Source: Inonotus obliquus
Taxonomy: Eukaryota; Basidiomycota; Agaricomycetes; Hymenochaetales; Hymenochaetaceae
Direction of reading: 5' to 3'
DNA length: 64,000 nt
Assembly (NCBI GenBank): GCA_032164295.1
Contig: JAJHTX010000005.1
Span: 2,790,001 to 2,854,000, forward strand
Under the pieces are notes generated by a model. That model was not told where the DNA came from. It did no database searches and worked only from the letters and a program-made list of their open reading frames with translations. Of this stretch, positions 11,377 through 22,810 are shown in pieces. Made by a program: the position numbers and the translations under genes. Within the stretch, counting starts at the first letter, position 1. Each line of letters starts with the position of its first letter.

Positions 11377-12548
11377 GATTGTAGTGGTATGTATATTGCG
11401 ATCGGTCCCGCCGATATGACTTTTGATGCTCTGCTACGGGTGAAAGGCGACGTAGGGCTGCTCGGTGATCACCTGGCTAACTGTCCAGCAGTCCTCGATT
11501 AGAATACAACTCTCGTCCAAGTCCAGTGTCAGCTATCGGTTATCTTCGACCGAGTTTTCCTTCCAGGGAGAAGCTGGTCAATAGGAATCCAGCAACGACG
11601 AGTGTAAGATGTAGGACAAAGCAGGTGGACGTCCGAGTCTTGCTATGTCCAGCTATCGGCTGTTGGGTAAGATGAACTCCGCGAGGTGGTGTGTTTGCGG
11701 AGTTGTTTGCGCAAGGCAAGGCCAGCACAGCATATGCATTGTGATGGACCGATGTTGATCCATCCCGTCTTCACACTGCGGACGCATGGGATATGCGCGG
11801 AACTTGCCAGAAAGAGTTTAGACTCGGCTAATATTAGTGATGCACTCACCTGCTAAACCTGCGTGTCCTGTGATTCCGGCGAAGAAGAGTGATTTCGTTT
11901 TGCCTGTACTGCCTTTAAAACACCTCGCAAATTTCGATTTTACTAGACCCAGAAGTCACCTCTCTACTGAGGCGTAAGGAGCTAGTGTCTGCATATAACG
12001 CACGTTGAGTTCTAAGACTACACTGTAGAAATACGACATGCTCACCCAAGGTCCAGTCGTCACCTAGCACTCCGCCATCTCGACTACAAGGAAAACGTGA
12101 ACATGTTACCCGCGCACCAGTTCTCTTAAGTGTGATTAGTTTTTCACGGTGAACAAGGGAACATTTGGAGCATCCTCCTCTTAACAGCATCTTCTTCACG
12201 TAAACTTCATCTTGTGACACGGATCGGAATTTGAAGAACTGATGGACGCTCATCAACGGAAAAGAACGAAGAAACCTAATGCTATATTCCACGTCAAATT
12301 ACAGTAAAGCTCTGTATTCCAAGGAACAGATCGTCAGCTCGCATAATCACTTGAGGTTGGGGAGAGAAAGAACTCGCCTATTATACAAAAAGCGTATGAT
12401 ACAACAACAAAAAGAATGGCTGCAGTCTGGGAATTGAAGAGTTATGAGATGATTAAGAAAATTGATACCAAAGAACTGTTGAAAGCTCGCACACGTCCCA
12501 TCACACTATCACGCTATCACACCGAACCATCCCTCACCTCTACGGGCC
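11377..12548. other. Intergenic region between the two paralogues
   Basis: About 1.2 kb lie between the stop of the upstream paralogue and the start of the downstream one. It should hold the promoter of the 9010-11376 gene. No ORF with protein-like composition, tRNA or repeat was seen. Confidence 0.4.
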
Positions 12549-15281
12549 TCACCGAACATACGAAGAATGCGCGTAATCTGCGTACCGTCCGGAGTTTACG
12601 CCTACAGGAATGGATCCTGGAACAACGGTCTCATACCCACTATCTGCACTCGAACCTGAGCCTGAACTCGAACCGCTCGCGCTCCTCCCGAAGTGACCTC
12701 CCCCATTTGCCGGTTCACGATAGTGGCGATATCTATCACCATAGCCATATCCACGTTTATATTCATATGAGTATGGATCTCCACTCCAATATCGATCATC
12801 ATTCTCCCGCTTGTACATGTTCTCATACCCATGTCTATCTCTGTGCCGATGTTCATGCCTCCGAGTATACGAATGCTCCGATACAGAAGACAATTGAGAG
12901 CTACCCGCCGAAGCGGATTGATCAAAAAGACTAGGTATTGTCGGTATACTCCCACTTCCCGCATATCCACTTGTCGCAGTAGATGATTCTACAGGTATGG
13001 GAGGAAGAGGTGGGGATGACCCAGGTACGCGCGTTCGAGAGTAAGATTGGGATTGAGGTTGTGCGTAGGCAAAGCCATACGTGTAGTATTGGACTGGATG
13101 ACCTTGGATTTGCGACTGTGATTGACTTGTCGGGTATGCATAGGTGTAGCCATATACAGGCTGTTGGTGGTGCTGCTGCTGATTCTGACCTTGATTTTGA
13201 GCTTGGGTGAAAGAATGCGATCGCTGCAATCCCGTAAAGCCGCTAGCAGAATTCGACGGAGGAACATTCGTCCCACCACCATTCGCAATATACTCCACCA
13301 TTCTCCGTCTCCCGCTCTGCGACCCAGCCAACGAACTTGCCTGACTCCCACTCGCACTTCGCGCAAGATAAGCAGACGCGGCGGCTGAAATAGACCCAGG
13401 TCGGTTCTCCACTCCATACAGTGCCGCTCCTACTTCTCTATCCACACTCCCCGCTGCACTTCTTGATCTCGTCACTGCTCCCGCTCCTTCTCTTCTCGTA
13501 TCAAGATGTCTGTCATAATCCGCGTGAGAGTGTTGCCGAGTAGAGTATATGGAAGGCGATGCCATACTCCTCGATGGTGCGTACATATAATCCAAAGGCC
13601 TCCCACTTCGACCCATCACCGCACGATAACTTGCATACGCCTGCTTCGCTGGACGAGCTATACTGCCTCCCAACCCTCCAACACCAACGTTTGTTCCCAA
13701 CACTCTTGCCCTCTGTTGATCCCGATAATGCTGCGCTCTCAAGTTCCTCCGCAACTGCTTGTTACCAGGTAGATACCACGATCCATCTCCCTCCTCATTC
13801 GTCAGCTCTTGCAAAGAGACTTCTGCTTTTTTATACACCAGCCCTGAGCCCGGAGGAAGGGAATCGCGGAGTCTCCCACGGCCCGAGCGGGCAGGAATGA
13901 AATCTTTCGTGATCCGTGGTGTGGGATAGTAATCCGTTGGGAAGAGCGCGCCTCGTGGATCTTCGTGCGCTGCCATCCACGGCAGACGATTGAACGCTTG
14001 TATTGCGCGGACTAAGGAGGATTTAGTCTTGGATGTATACCTCCCGAGTCTCGAACGAGTTCGCGAATGGGCGTATCGTGCTAGGAAAAGGGGACGCGGG
14101 AAACGCACATCGAGAGGGCGCGAGTAATGGTCTGGATGCAATGCGTCTTTGGAATGCCTGGATGTTTGGGGTGATGCCTTGGACTGAGGGAGGGGGATCG
14201 GAGTGAGGGTAAGGTCGTTGACATGTTGAACGAGAGTCGTCTCTGCCGAGTCTTCATCATCACCCACGTCTTCGTCATTCACGCGCCGGTTGTCGTGCAT
14301 CTGTACGCTTCCGTTAGGTGCAACGACCGTTTCCACGCTCACACGAGAGCGATGGGACCCGACGGAACGAGAGCGTGGTCGAGCAGTGTGCGTGGAATCA
14401 GGGCGAGACTGAGACTGGTAGATAGCAGACTGAGAACGAGAATGCCTACGCTCAGACCCGGAATCAGCGTCGGTTGGTACAGTAAGGGATGCCCGCTTAT
14501 GCGGAGCAAGCGAAGTCGTGGTAAATAGCGAGTTAGGTATAGGTCCATTTTGATTTACTGGCGGAGCAAGTAACCCATTCTCCGTCCTCATCTCGTGAGT
14601 AGCAGGTGCAAGTAAACCAGTATTCTCACCGGCACGATTAGCAGCGTCACCTGCAGAATCTGGAGGAGCGAGCTCAGCATATTGCAGTCGAATACTCGCT
14701 GGTGCAGGCTGGGGATCCCGAAACTCAAAAGGCGGTGAATGTCCGCTCCCACTTGTGTGATGCGAATGACCGCTTATATTCGCTCTACGTAACCCTCCTC
14801 GCAGTGTCCTGATTAAGGCCGTCTTGCCGCGCTGGAGTCCCTTGACATGCATCATGTGAAGACGTGTCGATGTACGCCCGCGACCACGCAAACTGCGCAT
14901 GGATGTGAGCCTATTCCCAAACTCGACGTCTTGGCTTTCGCGATGTATAGGACTTGGACGAACGGGACCGTAAGAACCATCGTATTCGCCGTACGAATCC
15001 GCTGCGCCAACATCGACGTATTCCCTATCCAATTCCCACTCATCGTCTTCATCACCTTGCTCGCCATTGTCATCTACATATTCCTCTTCAATCCGAGTAC
15101 GTCTTTGTTCATATTGCTGTTGCTGTTGTTGCTGTTGTTGTTGTTGTTGGTTTTGATTGATAGAGGGAGTGGGAGAAGGATATGTGATAGGGAGATGACT
15201 AATATCCTGAAACTGAAGATCGTTTGAGTTGCGAGCTGATGAATTGTGATGAGATGAGCGTGGAGATTGAATTGAATTCAT
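12549..15281 (-). CDS. Long disordered protein with poly-Q tract, paralogue of the next downstream gene
   Basis: A single open frame encodes 910 aa with no named family recognised. A poly-Gln run lies at about residues 45-56, followed by an acidic patch. Islands shared with the neighbour are a basic segment (about 128-170), FEFRDPQPAPA (185-195), FNRLPWMAA (about 430), RITKDFIPARSGR (about 456-468) and SWYLPG (about 501). Spacing is nearly the same as in the 788-aa protein. The C-terminal third is rich in Tyr, Ser and Gln (for example YGYTYAYP), a composition seen in proteins that form condensates. Ser/Arg-rich stretches could be phosphorylation sites. Function is unknown. Both genes are on the same strand 1.2 kb apart, which fits tandem duplication. 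Confidence 0.72.
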   Translation of the reverse strand: MNSIQSPRSSHHNSSARNSNDLQFQDISHLPITYPSPTPSINQNQQQQQQQQQQQQYEQRRTRIEEEYVDDNGEQGDEDDEWELDREYVDVGAADSYGEYDGSYGPVRPSPIHRESQDVEFGNRLTSMRSLRGRGRTSTRLHMMHVKGLQRGKTALIRTLRGGLRRANISGHSHHTSGSGHSPPFEFRDPQPAPASIRLQYAELAPPDSAGDAANRAGENTGLLAPATHEMRTENGLLAPPVNQNGPIPNSLFTTTSLAPHKRASLTVPTDADSGSERRHSRSQSAIYQSQSRPDSTHTARPRSRSVGSHRSRVSVETVVAPNGSVQMHDNRRVNDEDVGDDEDSAETTLVQHVNDLTLTPIPLPQSKASPQTSRHSKDALHPDHYSRPLDVRFPRPLFLARYAHSRTRSRLGRYTSKTKSSLVRAIQAFNRLPWMAAHEDPRGALFPTDYYPTPRITKDFIPARSGRGRLRDSLPPGSGLVYKKAEVSLQELTNEEGDGSWYLPGNKQLRRNLRAQHYRDQQRARVLGTNVGVGGLGGSIARPAKQAYASYRAVMGRSGRPLDYMYAPSRSMASPSIYSTRQHSHADYDRHLDTRREGAGAVTRSRSAAGSVDREVGAALYGVENRPGSISAAASAYLARSASGSQASSLAGSQSGRRRMVEYIANGGGTNVPPSNSASGFTGLQRSHSFTQAQNQGQNQQQHHQQPVYGYTYAYPTSQSQSQIQGHPVQYYTYGFAYAQPQSQSYSRTRVPGSSPPLPPIPVESSTATSGYAGSGSIPTIPSLFDQSASAGSSQLSSVSEHSYTRRHEHRHRDRHGYENMYKRENDDRYWSGDPYSYEYKRGYGYGDRYRHYREPANGGGHFGRSASGSSSGSGSSADSGYETVVPGSIPVGVNSGRYADYAHSSYVR

Positions 15282-16061
15282 GTAGTACAGCTTGGCTCGG
15301 GTAAGGTGAGAAGGATGCGATGGGGGAGGTGAAGGTCACTCGATTACATGCAGTGAGCCACGGAGCACTCACGTATTCTCCACCAGCACCTCAAACACGA
15401 GGCAGACGAGCTATTCTCATCATCCCTCCAAGCCGGTCAAACTACCCGGATCATACAACCAAGTTGAAGATCACCTTTGGCTATTTCTCCTCCGTTGAAG
15501 ATGAATTGGCCAGAAAACAAGCACCAGGTAACAGATGCAAAAGTGCTAATGCTAGTAGTACTATCCCCTTCCTTTGGCCGCAGCGCAGCGGGAGTGAGCT
15601 CAGTGACGCTCGTTCGGCCCGAAGCTATATGACGTAATTGACCGATTGTCATCCCCCACTTTGGATTTCACCACCAGTACTAACACCTGTGCTAAGCTCC
15701 CAAAGGTGGTTTATGGATGGGGACTCAAATACTTCTCTCTCGACAAGCCGCTTTCTATGTGTCTATGCTGTCTCGATTGAAGAGGAAACTTATTTCTCCT
15801 GTAATGGTCTTTCATTCCATGTTTACGGTGGACACACTGGGTTAACGTGCGATGGACAGTGGACTCAATTCCTGTAAAATAGTCCTTACTCTCAGTTCAA
15901 GCATTGAATTCAGAGCATCCCGAATACTTGCTCGGCCTGGTTTGTAGGCTTTGAAGTATAGCTGGCCTCTGTTCCGTCTTAGGTCGCCGGGCTGACATAC
16001 AATCAATCCACTGGTAAGCCTTTCCTCAACTCGTCTCTCTTCTCCCTAGATATAGTCCAGA
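15282..16061. other. Divergent intergenic region
   Basis: About 780 bp lie between divergent genes and no coding stretch or repeat was recognised. It presumably carries both promoters. Confidence 0.4.
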
Positions 16062-17361
16062 ATGGTCGCTTTCCAATGCCACTTCCTCCTAAGAAGAGTT
16101 GTGTTCTTGCTCTCATTGCTCGGCTTAACTCTTGCAGGATCCGTAACAGAAGGCAACCTTTGCTCTCCTTCAAACGATAAGATCGACTCATCAACACACA
16201 AGTTCACTTCCGACTGCGACGATAGAGCATTCTGTTCTCCTTCTCTTCCGAGTCCAGCAAACTCATCTATCAACAATAACTCTTCACTCTCCAACTCCGA
16301 CCCCAACTTCAACATCACTATTTCCAACATCACAACAGGGACTTGTACAAAACGCCTTTGTAGAAAAGACGAGTTCCCGTTTGGCTTTACCCCAGGTTCA
16401 GAAGTTCTCCCACCTCTATGCCCTCACGGATTCTTCTGTCCGGATAATGGCTCAGGATGCCAGGCGTTACTTCAAGTAGGTGAATCGTGTGATATGGACA
16501 GGGATTATCAATGTGCTTCATCCTCGAGAAGTTGGGAATCATCAGCGAGCGAGTGGAATTTTAATGGATCTGTCTGTTTGAAATCGACGTGCATGTGGGT
16601 TATTCACTAACAGAACGTATTCACGTATTGACTAACCAAACTAATGTTTGGTTGTCAGGTATGCAAACGTAACCATCGGCCTACCCTGTATCCTCGAGCA
16701 GACAATTTACAAAGGATACAATCACGATATCAGTCACTACACTCTCACCATCTCTCGAGACAACTGTCTTTCCTCCTGGCCGAAACTCTATTGTAATCCA
16801 ATGACCCAAGTTTGCGAAAAGATGAAAGAGCTAGGAGCTTATTGTGGGAGTGACAGAGAGTGCGTTTCCGTAAGTCCCTTACAAGTAGTCAAATAATTCC
16901 ACTCAGCCAGTATTTCTTAAATCATGCTGTTTATGTGATAGGGATATTGCAACTCGTTAATGAATGTATGCAACGAGCCACCCGGTAGACCTGTTAAAGT
17001 CGAACCATGGCAATACGCATTGACTATCTTGTCAATCCTCGGAGGTGATACATCCCTCAGGACCTGTCCCCTCTCGCAAACTGACCAAAATTCATATGAC
17101 TTCTAGCGGTAATGTCCATCTGCATATTCCTCGCTCTGAGTCATAAGCGTCAACGCTTGGAGAGGTATTACGAACTTCTCGAGTATTACCATGAGCAAAC
17201 TAGGTACGTTGGACGATTCATGAAGAGGTCGTTTATTCCTCTTCCTCCAATCGGAGAAACTAATAAACCGACACTGTAGTCTTCGAGCATCTATCATTTC
17301 CTTGCATGCAGCTGCCGCTAGGAGACTGGCTGGCGTAAATGAAAAACTGCATTATCTTTAG
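16062..17361 (+). CDS. Cysteine-rich single-pass membrane protein
   Basis: Five exons (16062-16594, 16659-16869, 16942-17044, 17107-17203, 17280-17361) join in frame to about 341 aa. A signal peptide is seen (FLLSLLGLTLAGS). The extracellular part has many Cys (about 20) in motifs such as CPHGFFCPDNGSGC, CDMDRDYQC and YCGSDRECVS, and several N-glycosylation sites. One transmembrane helix is split by an intron (YALTILSILG, then AVMSICIFLAL). A short basic cytoplasmic tail follows (KRQRLERYYELLEYYHEQ). The layout resembles a type I receptor-like or adhesion protein of basidiomycetes, with Cys spacing vaguely like EB/Dickkopf-type modules. No ligand or role can be stated. Confidence 0.82.
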
Positions 17362-17635
17362 TGATCGTACGGGCTGGATTGATGGTTGAGCTTTCGAATC
17401 CGTACGTTGCCTGTAGGACTGATTGTAAAGAAGATTGGCCTTCTCGTAATTAGCAGTTTGTATATTTACGCCTGTCCCTGAGATGACAAGGTAACTCGAC
17501 CATAAAATGTCTTTCATCAGCTCGCACTTGATCAATTCCTTGGTATTTATAATACAGACAACGTTTCTTGTTAGGATAAATAAATTCATGACGACGGGGA
17601 TAACTCAGACTTCTCGGCAGCCTAATGTCTCCTAC

Positions 17636-18900
17636 TTATGCGGTTTCCAACGGGCGAGCTACAAGCTTCGTTCCACTAACCTTGTTCTTCCTCAGCTTGT
17701 CGAGACCATCTATAATACCAATCAAGCCGTTCGGAAGTACCTCAACGCGATTCGGCTAGACGTGAAGATAAATTCGTTGAAAACGCATAAAATGATACTA
17801 ATAAAAGTGCACCCTACCTTAATAGCACCGCGCTCAAGCAAGCCTTCCAGCTTACTATACAAGCTGACACCAAGCTGACGAGCCACCGGTGCATGCACGT
17901 TCCCAACTACGGTATCAACGAGCGTCTTATCCTTGTATTTATCCCTATCGACTTTCGCTGGGAGGATGATCACAAGTGTTCCACCTGGTGAGAGCAAGTC
18001 CCACGCCTGCTTCTGAGTGTCCTCTTCTGAAACTGTGTCGAAAATCAGCTCAACGGGTGTACCACCAAGAATCTTCGCTGCTTCAGCAAGAATATCCGCT
18101 TTACGGTCGATGACATGAGTTGCACCGAGGTACTTGAGGTGCTCAGCATTGTGTGGTGAAGCAGTTGCGATTATGGGTGAAAAACCTGAGAGCTTCGCGA
18201 GTTGGATAACTTAGGATATTTCTAGAATCAGTACTTTTGCCTTAAAGAGGACGTGAGAGAGTACATACCATATTGTCCGACAGATGTCGATCCGCCAAAA
18301 ATAACTATCGGCTTTCCGCGGTGTAAACCTTCACCCCCTTCCTCCCACGCGGGTTTGTATTTCTGAACACCCTCTGGTCTGTCGCCATATAATCCCACGG
18401 CCGCCGTGGCTAGTCCAAGTGGGATCGAAGCAGCTTCATCAAAAGAAATATTGATTGGAAGCTGAGGGAAGGGAGGTCAGATAATAGACGTCATAACGAA
18501 CAATGGGCTTACCTTGGCGGTAATCTCGGCTGGGACTATCGTGAATTGCTGGAACGAAGCCTTGTCATTTGAGAACCAACCCTGATGTACTCTTTATAAA
18601 AAAGAGTGAGTGTACAGCATCAAACAGAGCGATGCGAAGTCCTTACACTCTGTCTCCCTTTACGAAGCCAGTGACGCCTTCTCCGACCTCCTCCACGGTT
18701 CCAGCAGAATCTGTACCAAGGATTGCGGGATAGTCCTTGATGAAATAGTTGTAGTCACGGATCTTCCAGTCAACGGGATTCAGAGCCGTCGCATGTATCT
18801 TAACCAGAAGCTCGCCTGGACCAGGCTTCTGGACTGGAGCAGAGCGAACAGAAAACTCGCCGACAGGTTTTTCAAGGAATAGAGCCTTTTGTTCAGCCAT
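17636..18900 (-). CDS. Medium-chain dehydrogenase/reductase (trans-enoyl-reductase type)
   Basis: Five exons (18647-18900, 18513-18591, 18269-18461, 17818-18209, 17636-17755) join in frame to about 345 aa. The GroES-like N-terminal domain has [20 protein letters not shown] and [26 protein letters not shown] spans the first joint and supports it. The Rossmann domain has the nucleotide-binding GGSTSVGQY at about residues 167-175, then ATHVIDRK and LIFDTVS. Structural zinc cysteines are not apparent, so this is the zinc-independent branch of the MDR superfamily and is expected to use NADPH. The physiological substrate is unknown. A broken duplicate lies just upstream (21182-19190). Confidence 0.92.
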
Positions 18901-19189
18901 TAGATCAAAGTTGTCTTCAATGGAAAGGCGATAGTACAGAGGTGCGGATGCGGATCCGACAGAAAGAGAACACACGTTATATAGAGACCACGTCGGCTCA
19001 GAATAAGCAATCGGGATGATGCAAGGAACGTTCTAGTATGGCGACTTTTGACGACGGCTTATAAAAGGACGCGACTCGGATTAAATTAATAAACTCATAT
19101 CTTAGTAAGTAAGGGCACCAAGAATAGTGCTATTTTTAGTCCGGCTGACATAGCGCAGGTTCGGGTTTGTAATACTCCAAGCAGCGATC

Positions 19190-21182
19190 GCCAAAGTTCA
19201 GGCTCGCCACTGGATTCACCCCCTGCCATTCTAACACAAGTGCTCCGTCTGGTGAGAGCAATTCCCATGCCTTATTCTGAGTGTCTTCCGAAACTGCGTC
19301 GTAAATCAGCTCGATTGGTGTACCACCGAGAATATTCGCCGATTCAGCAGGAACGTCTGTCCTCCGGTCAATGACGTGTGGTGCACCGAGGGATATTGTG
19401 TGACTGACGTTATTGGGCGAGGCTGTTGCGATAATGGGTAAGAAACGTGAAAGTTTCCCGAGTTGGGTCGCTTTAGGACATCAGGGAATCGGTGCAGCAT
19501 ACGTCTCTGGTTACAGGGAAATTCATAAAAATCTGGACACGTGCCAAACTGCCATTTTCGGCCCCTTCAGTACCTCAGAACACAAAATAAATCATATCTC
19601 ACTCAATTCTTGACCGTTTCGTGTCATCTAAGTTGCTAAATTCATGCACCGATCGTGCCGTCCGAACGGTAACAAACCCGAGCAAAATCGGGCAAGAATT
19701 GACCCCAAAATGGCGCACAATGTCGTTTTTTCATGTATTCCTCATGTACATTGTTTCCTGCACTCAATTCTGGGTCTGCAGCACCCACAAGTGTCTCAGA
19801 ATGCTCAGATGGAATAACTGTGAATTTAGGGCCTGAATTTGAGATGTATTTGAAGGTGTATGTGCCAGTCTGGGGGCATGCCTGGAAGGCAGAAATCCCC
19901 CCTCATCCCTCAAGCTCCCCATGCCCTAGAAAAAATATCTGAAGCCAAATTCATGCATAGAAACTTGTTTAGAGTATATTTAAATGTATCTGAGCCTTTC
20001 CCAGATCAAATGGATATGTTGGGAAGCTGGGGAAAGGCAGGGAAGCATGGTGCATATGCCCTGTCTCCCCCACCTCAAACAATGCACCAATCCTCATAGC
20101 AGACATGAGAAGTACTCAGATCACTTTCAATAGGCCTGGAATGAATTTTCATGTATGAATTTGGCTTCAGATATTTTTTCTAGGGCATGGGGAGCTTGAG
20201 GGATGAGGGGGGATTTCTGCCTTCCAGGCATGCCCCCAGACTGGCACATACACCTTCAAATACATCTCAAATTCAGGCCCTAAATTCACAGTTATTCCAT
20301 CTGAGCATTCTGAGACACTTGTGGGTGCTGCAGACCCAGAATTGAGTGCAGGAAACAATGTACATGAGGAATACATGAAAAAACGACATTTTGCGCCGTT
20401 TCGGGGTCAATTCTTGCCCGATTTTGCTCGGGTTTGTTACCGTTCGGACGGCACGATCGGTGCATGAATTTAGCAACTTAGATGACACAAAACGGTCAAG
20501 AATTGAGTGAGATATGATTTATTTTGTGTTCTGAGGTACTGAAGGGGCCGAAATTGGCAATTTGGCACGTGTCCAGATTTTTATGAATTTCCCTGTAAGT
20601 AAAAATAGTTCCACATTGTCCGACGGACGTCGATGCACCGAGGGACTGCAATAGGCCATCCATAGTACAAATCCTCTGAGCTCCTTCGGGCCTGACACTA
20701 TACGAGCCCACTCTCGCCATAGCGAGCCCAAAAGGGGCCGAAGGAGACATTGAGTGGAAGCTTTGAGAGGAAAGGTCAGGAATCGTACATAACAATGAAT
20801 TATGACGAAGATTACCTTGACTGTAATCTCAGCCGGGACAATAGTGAGTTGCTCGAAAGAGGCCATTTAGTTTGAGAGCCATCCCGGGTGGACTCTTCAT
20901 GTAAAAACGACAACCAAGATGAGACAAGATCCTTGCACCCCGTCGCCTTTCGAAAAGCTAGCGACGCCCTCTCGGACTTCCCCTACAGTTCCAGCAGATT
21001 CTATACCAACCAAGGACGGCGGGATAATCCTTGACGAAGAGATCAAAGTCGCGAATGCTGCAATCAACAGGGTTCAAAGCCGTCGTATAAATCATGACCT
21101 TCAGTTCTCCAGGTCCACGTTTCTGAATCGGCTTGGAATGAATGCGAGATTTACCGACCGAGAGCTCTCTGTTCGGCCATGA
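19190..21182 (-). pseudogene. Broken duplicate of the neighbouring MDR reductase gene
   Basis: Minus-strand sequence from 21182 matches the start of the 17636-18900 gene (Met-Ala-Glu-Gln) but meets a stop at codon 10. Further matching blocks follow in the same order: exon 1 (20937-21182), exon 2 (about 20815-20870), part of exon 3 (about 20603-20760) and the first part of exon 4 (about 19225-19478). The last part of exon 4 and all of exon 5 are missing. A 1.09-kb foldback element is inserted where intron 3 should be. It is a tandem duplicate that lost function; deep divergence from its parent suggests it is not recent. Confidence 0.8.
19511..20598. mobile_element. Foldback element with about 455-bp inverted arms
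   Basis: The left arm (19511 to about 19965) and right arm (about 20144-20598) are near-perfect reverse complements, symmetric about 20054.5 with no net indels. A spacer of about 180 bp separates them. Both ends read TTACAGGGAAATTC going inward. A TA dinucleotide lies just outside CAGGG at each end and could be a TA target duplication as in mariner-type elements; this is only two bases. The arms carry a short mirrored ORF (69 codons) that I regard as non-coding. It is probably a non-autonomous DNA transposon. Confidence 0.85.
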
Positions 21183-21679
21183 GTTAGTAAAGCAGTGGTC
21201 TGCCGTGAACGCGAAAAAACTGTTTGTGAAAGTCGACTGCGTTGGGTTCAGGCTTCAAGCCATGTAAAAGGAAAGCACGGTTCGAATATGGGTGCTCATC
21301 TTACTTAGACAAGCCTACAGTGAAGTTCGGTCACACACCGGCAATCTTGGCGTCCGCAAGAATAAGAGCGGGCGGAGGATCAAGCGGCGAAGCGGGGGCT
21401 CTGTTCAAGCCAAAGCAAAGGCGCTGATCTTTCTTTCGATCTCCGATGAAGTTACTACCTTTCTTGGAGATCCCCGTAATAAACAGTCTAAGACGACGAC
21501 TGTTGTGTCTGTGTCTTGGACTGTGCATCTCCCGCCTGCCAACATGGTTGAGCCTGAACTGAGAAATGGCTTCAAGTATTTGTTATATCGCTGCAAGGCT
21601 AGCTTGCCTCAAAGTTCATCTCCACTTTCGAGTCCGCATCCTGGGTATACTGCCTTGAAGCACCATTTTGTCACTCAAG

Positions 21680-22810
21680 ATGTCTATTCTGCAGCGTAAC
21701 AGAGTTGCATCTCTGAGCCATCTGCTCTCTCCCACACTTGGAGGTGGTTCTCGGACGCGGGCACGTAGAGTTAGTGCCTCATTCACTGCTTCGAGTCTTG
21801 CTAGCCTTCCTTCGTGTCCCACGCTTTCCGTGGTTGGTTCTTCGGAGCAAGAGCCTGACACCTCGAAGCGTGGAAGAGTTACATCGGCTCCTTATGTTAG
21901 ACGTAAAGGTGACCCTACTGCTACTGTTCACAGTGAAGCTCATGGTAAGTGTTACTCATTGCCACACATGGCTTATTTGAACCTCATGTTCACAGCAGGC
22001 CACTACCACCACCTCCAAAGTGGCAAGTTCGCGCCATTACAGGCGGCTGTGTTTAGCAAGCCTTTTACAGCGACTACGGGTCCACAAAAACCAGCCACGC
22101 AAGATATTCTGTCCTCCTTAGGAGACGTTTCTGAGTTGCCTCCAGCCACACACGAAGTCAATAAAGGCATGCCAAAAGCGCCCCAACTGGCATTCCGCTC
22201 CCCTGCCTCGCAGCCTCGATTGCTTCCTTTACAGTCCGGTTTCTACAAGCCCGTATCCATGTCTGAGACTGCACCAAAGATCTCATGCGAGCTGTCCGGG
22301 CTTGTGAATGCCCCTTCAGTACGGTCCCCGTCACAGGCTGCGTTCACCTCCATACTCGATCCGCATCGACGGTCTCCGGCACCGGAGAATCGATCCCAGC
22401 TGCGTCTCATCCCCTCAAAGGAAAAGGAGTACGTTTTCAGAGCGTATCTTCCGGGATTTGCGCCGGAGATGGTGCAAGTATCGGCGCTGAAGGACGACAA
22501 GCTTAAGGTCGAGGCGGATCTTTGGCATGCGGAAACCGACTGTGAGTATTCACCTCTTTGTATATTTGTTCCATTCCGCACCTCGGACCCGTTACTGACT
22601 AAAATCCATTTTTATTTTTCCCGGTACGGCTCGGCCGTGTTGCTTCGATTGGCTTTATCAGGTCATCATTCGTGGTTCATCGAATTCCCTTCAGGCGGTG
22701 TGAATTTGGAGCGGACGCACGTTAAGCTCAAACCCGACGGCACACTGGAAATTAAAGTTCCACGCTATAATAAATGCCTCACTTATGCGATGCTGGCTTC
22801 GCTGAACTGA
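21680..22810 (+). CDS. HSP20-like (alpha-crystallin domain) protein
   Basis: The C-terminal third resembles a small heat shock protein: YVFRAYLPGFAPEMVQVSAL, then DDKLKVEADL, then VKLKPDGTLEIKVPRY, the usual closing beta strands. The N-terminal two thirds are long, Ser/Pro-rich and disordered, which is unusual beside the 150-220 aa of typical small HSPs. Two introns are likely: 21945-21995 (51 bp, GTAAGT...CAG) and 22542-22661 (120 bp, GTGAGT...CAG). Both are multiples of three without stops, so the frame is also open if they are retained. Spliced length is about 319 aa, unspliced 376. The start Met at 21680 is the first true ATG of the frame. Chaperone activity is inferred from the fold only. 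Confidence 0.75.
   Translation: MSILQRNRVASLSHLLSPTLGGGSRTRARRVSASFTASSLASLPSCPTLSVVGSSEQEPDTSKRGRVTSAPYVRRKGDPTATVHSEAHGKCYSLPHMAYLNLMFTAGHYHHLQSGKFAPLQAAVFSKPFTATTGPQKPATQDILSSLGDVSELPPATHEVNKGMPKAPQLAFRSPASQPRLLPLQSGFYKPVSMSETAPKISCELSGLVNAPSVRSPSQAAFTSILDPHRRSPAPENRSQLRLIPSKEKEYVFRAYLPGFAPEMVQVSALKDDKLKVEADLWHAETDCEYSPLCIFVPFRTSDPLLTKIHFYFSRYGSAVLLRLALSGHHSWFIEFPSGGVNLERTHVKLKPDGTLEIKVPRYNKCLTYAMLASLN

Noticed and set aside
12416..12934. 172-codon plus-strand frame overlapping the end of the 910-aa gene
   Set aside because: His/Ser-rich shadow of the opposite strand's Tyr/Arg/Gly-rich coding sequence.
19733..20376. Mirrored 69-codon frames in the foldback arms
   Set aside because: Identity is explained by the inverted repeat itself; no conserved domain and no start context.
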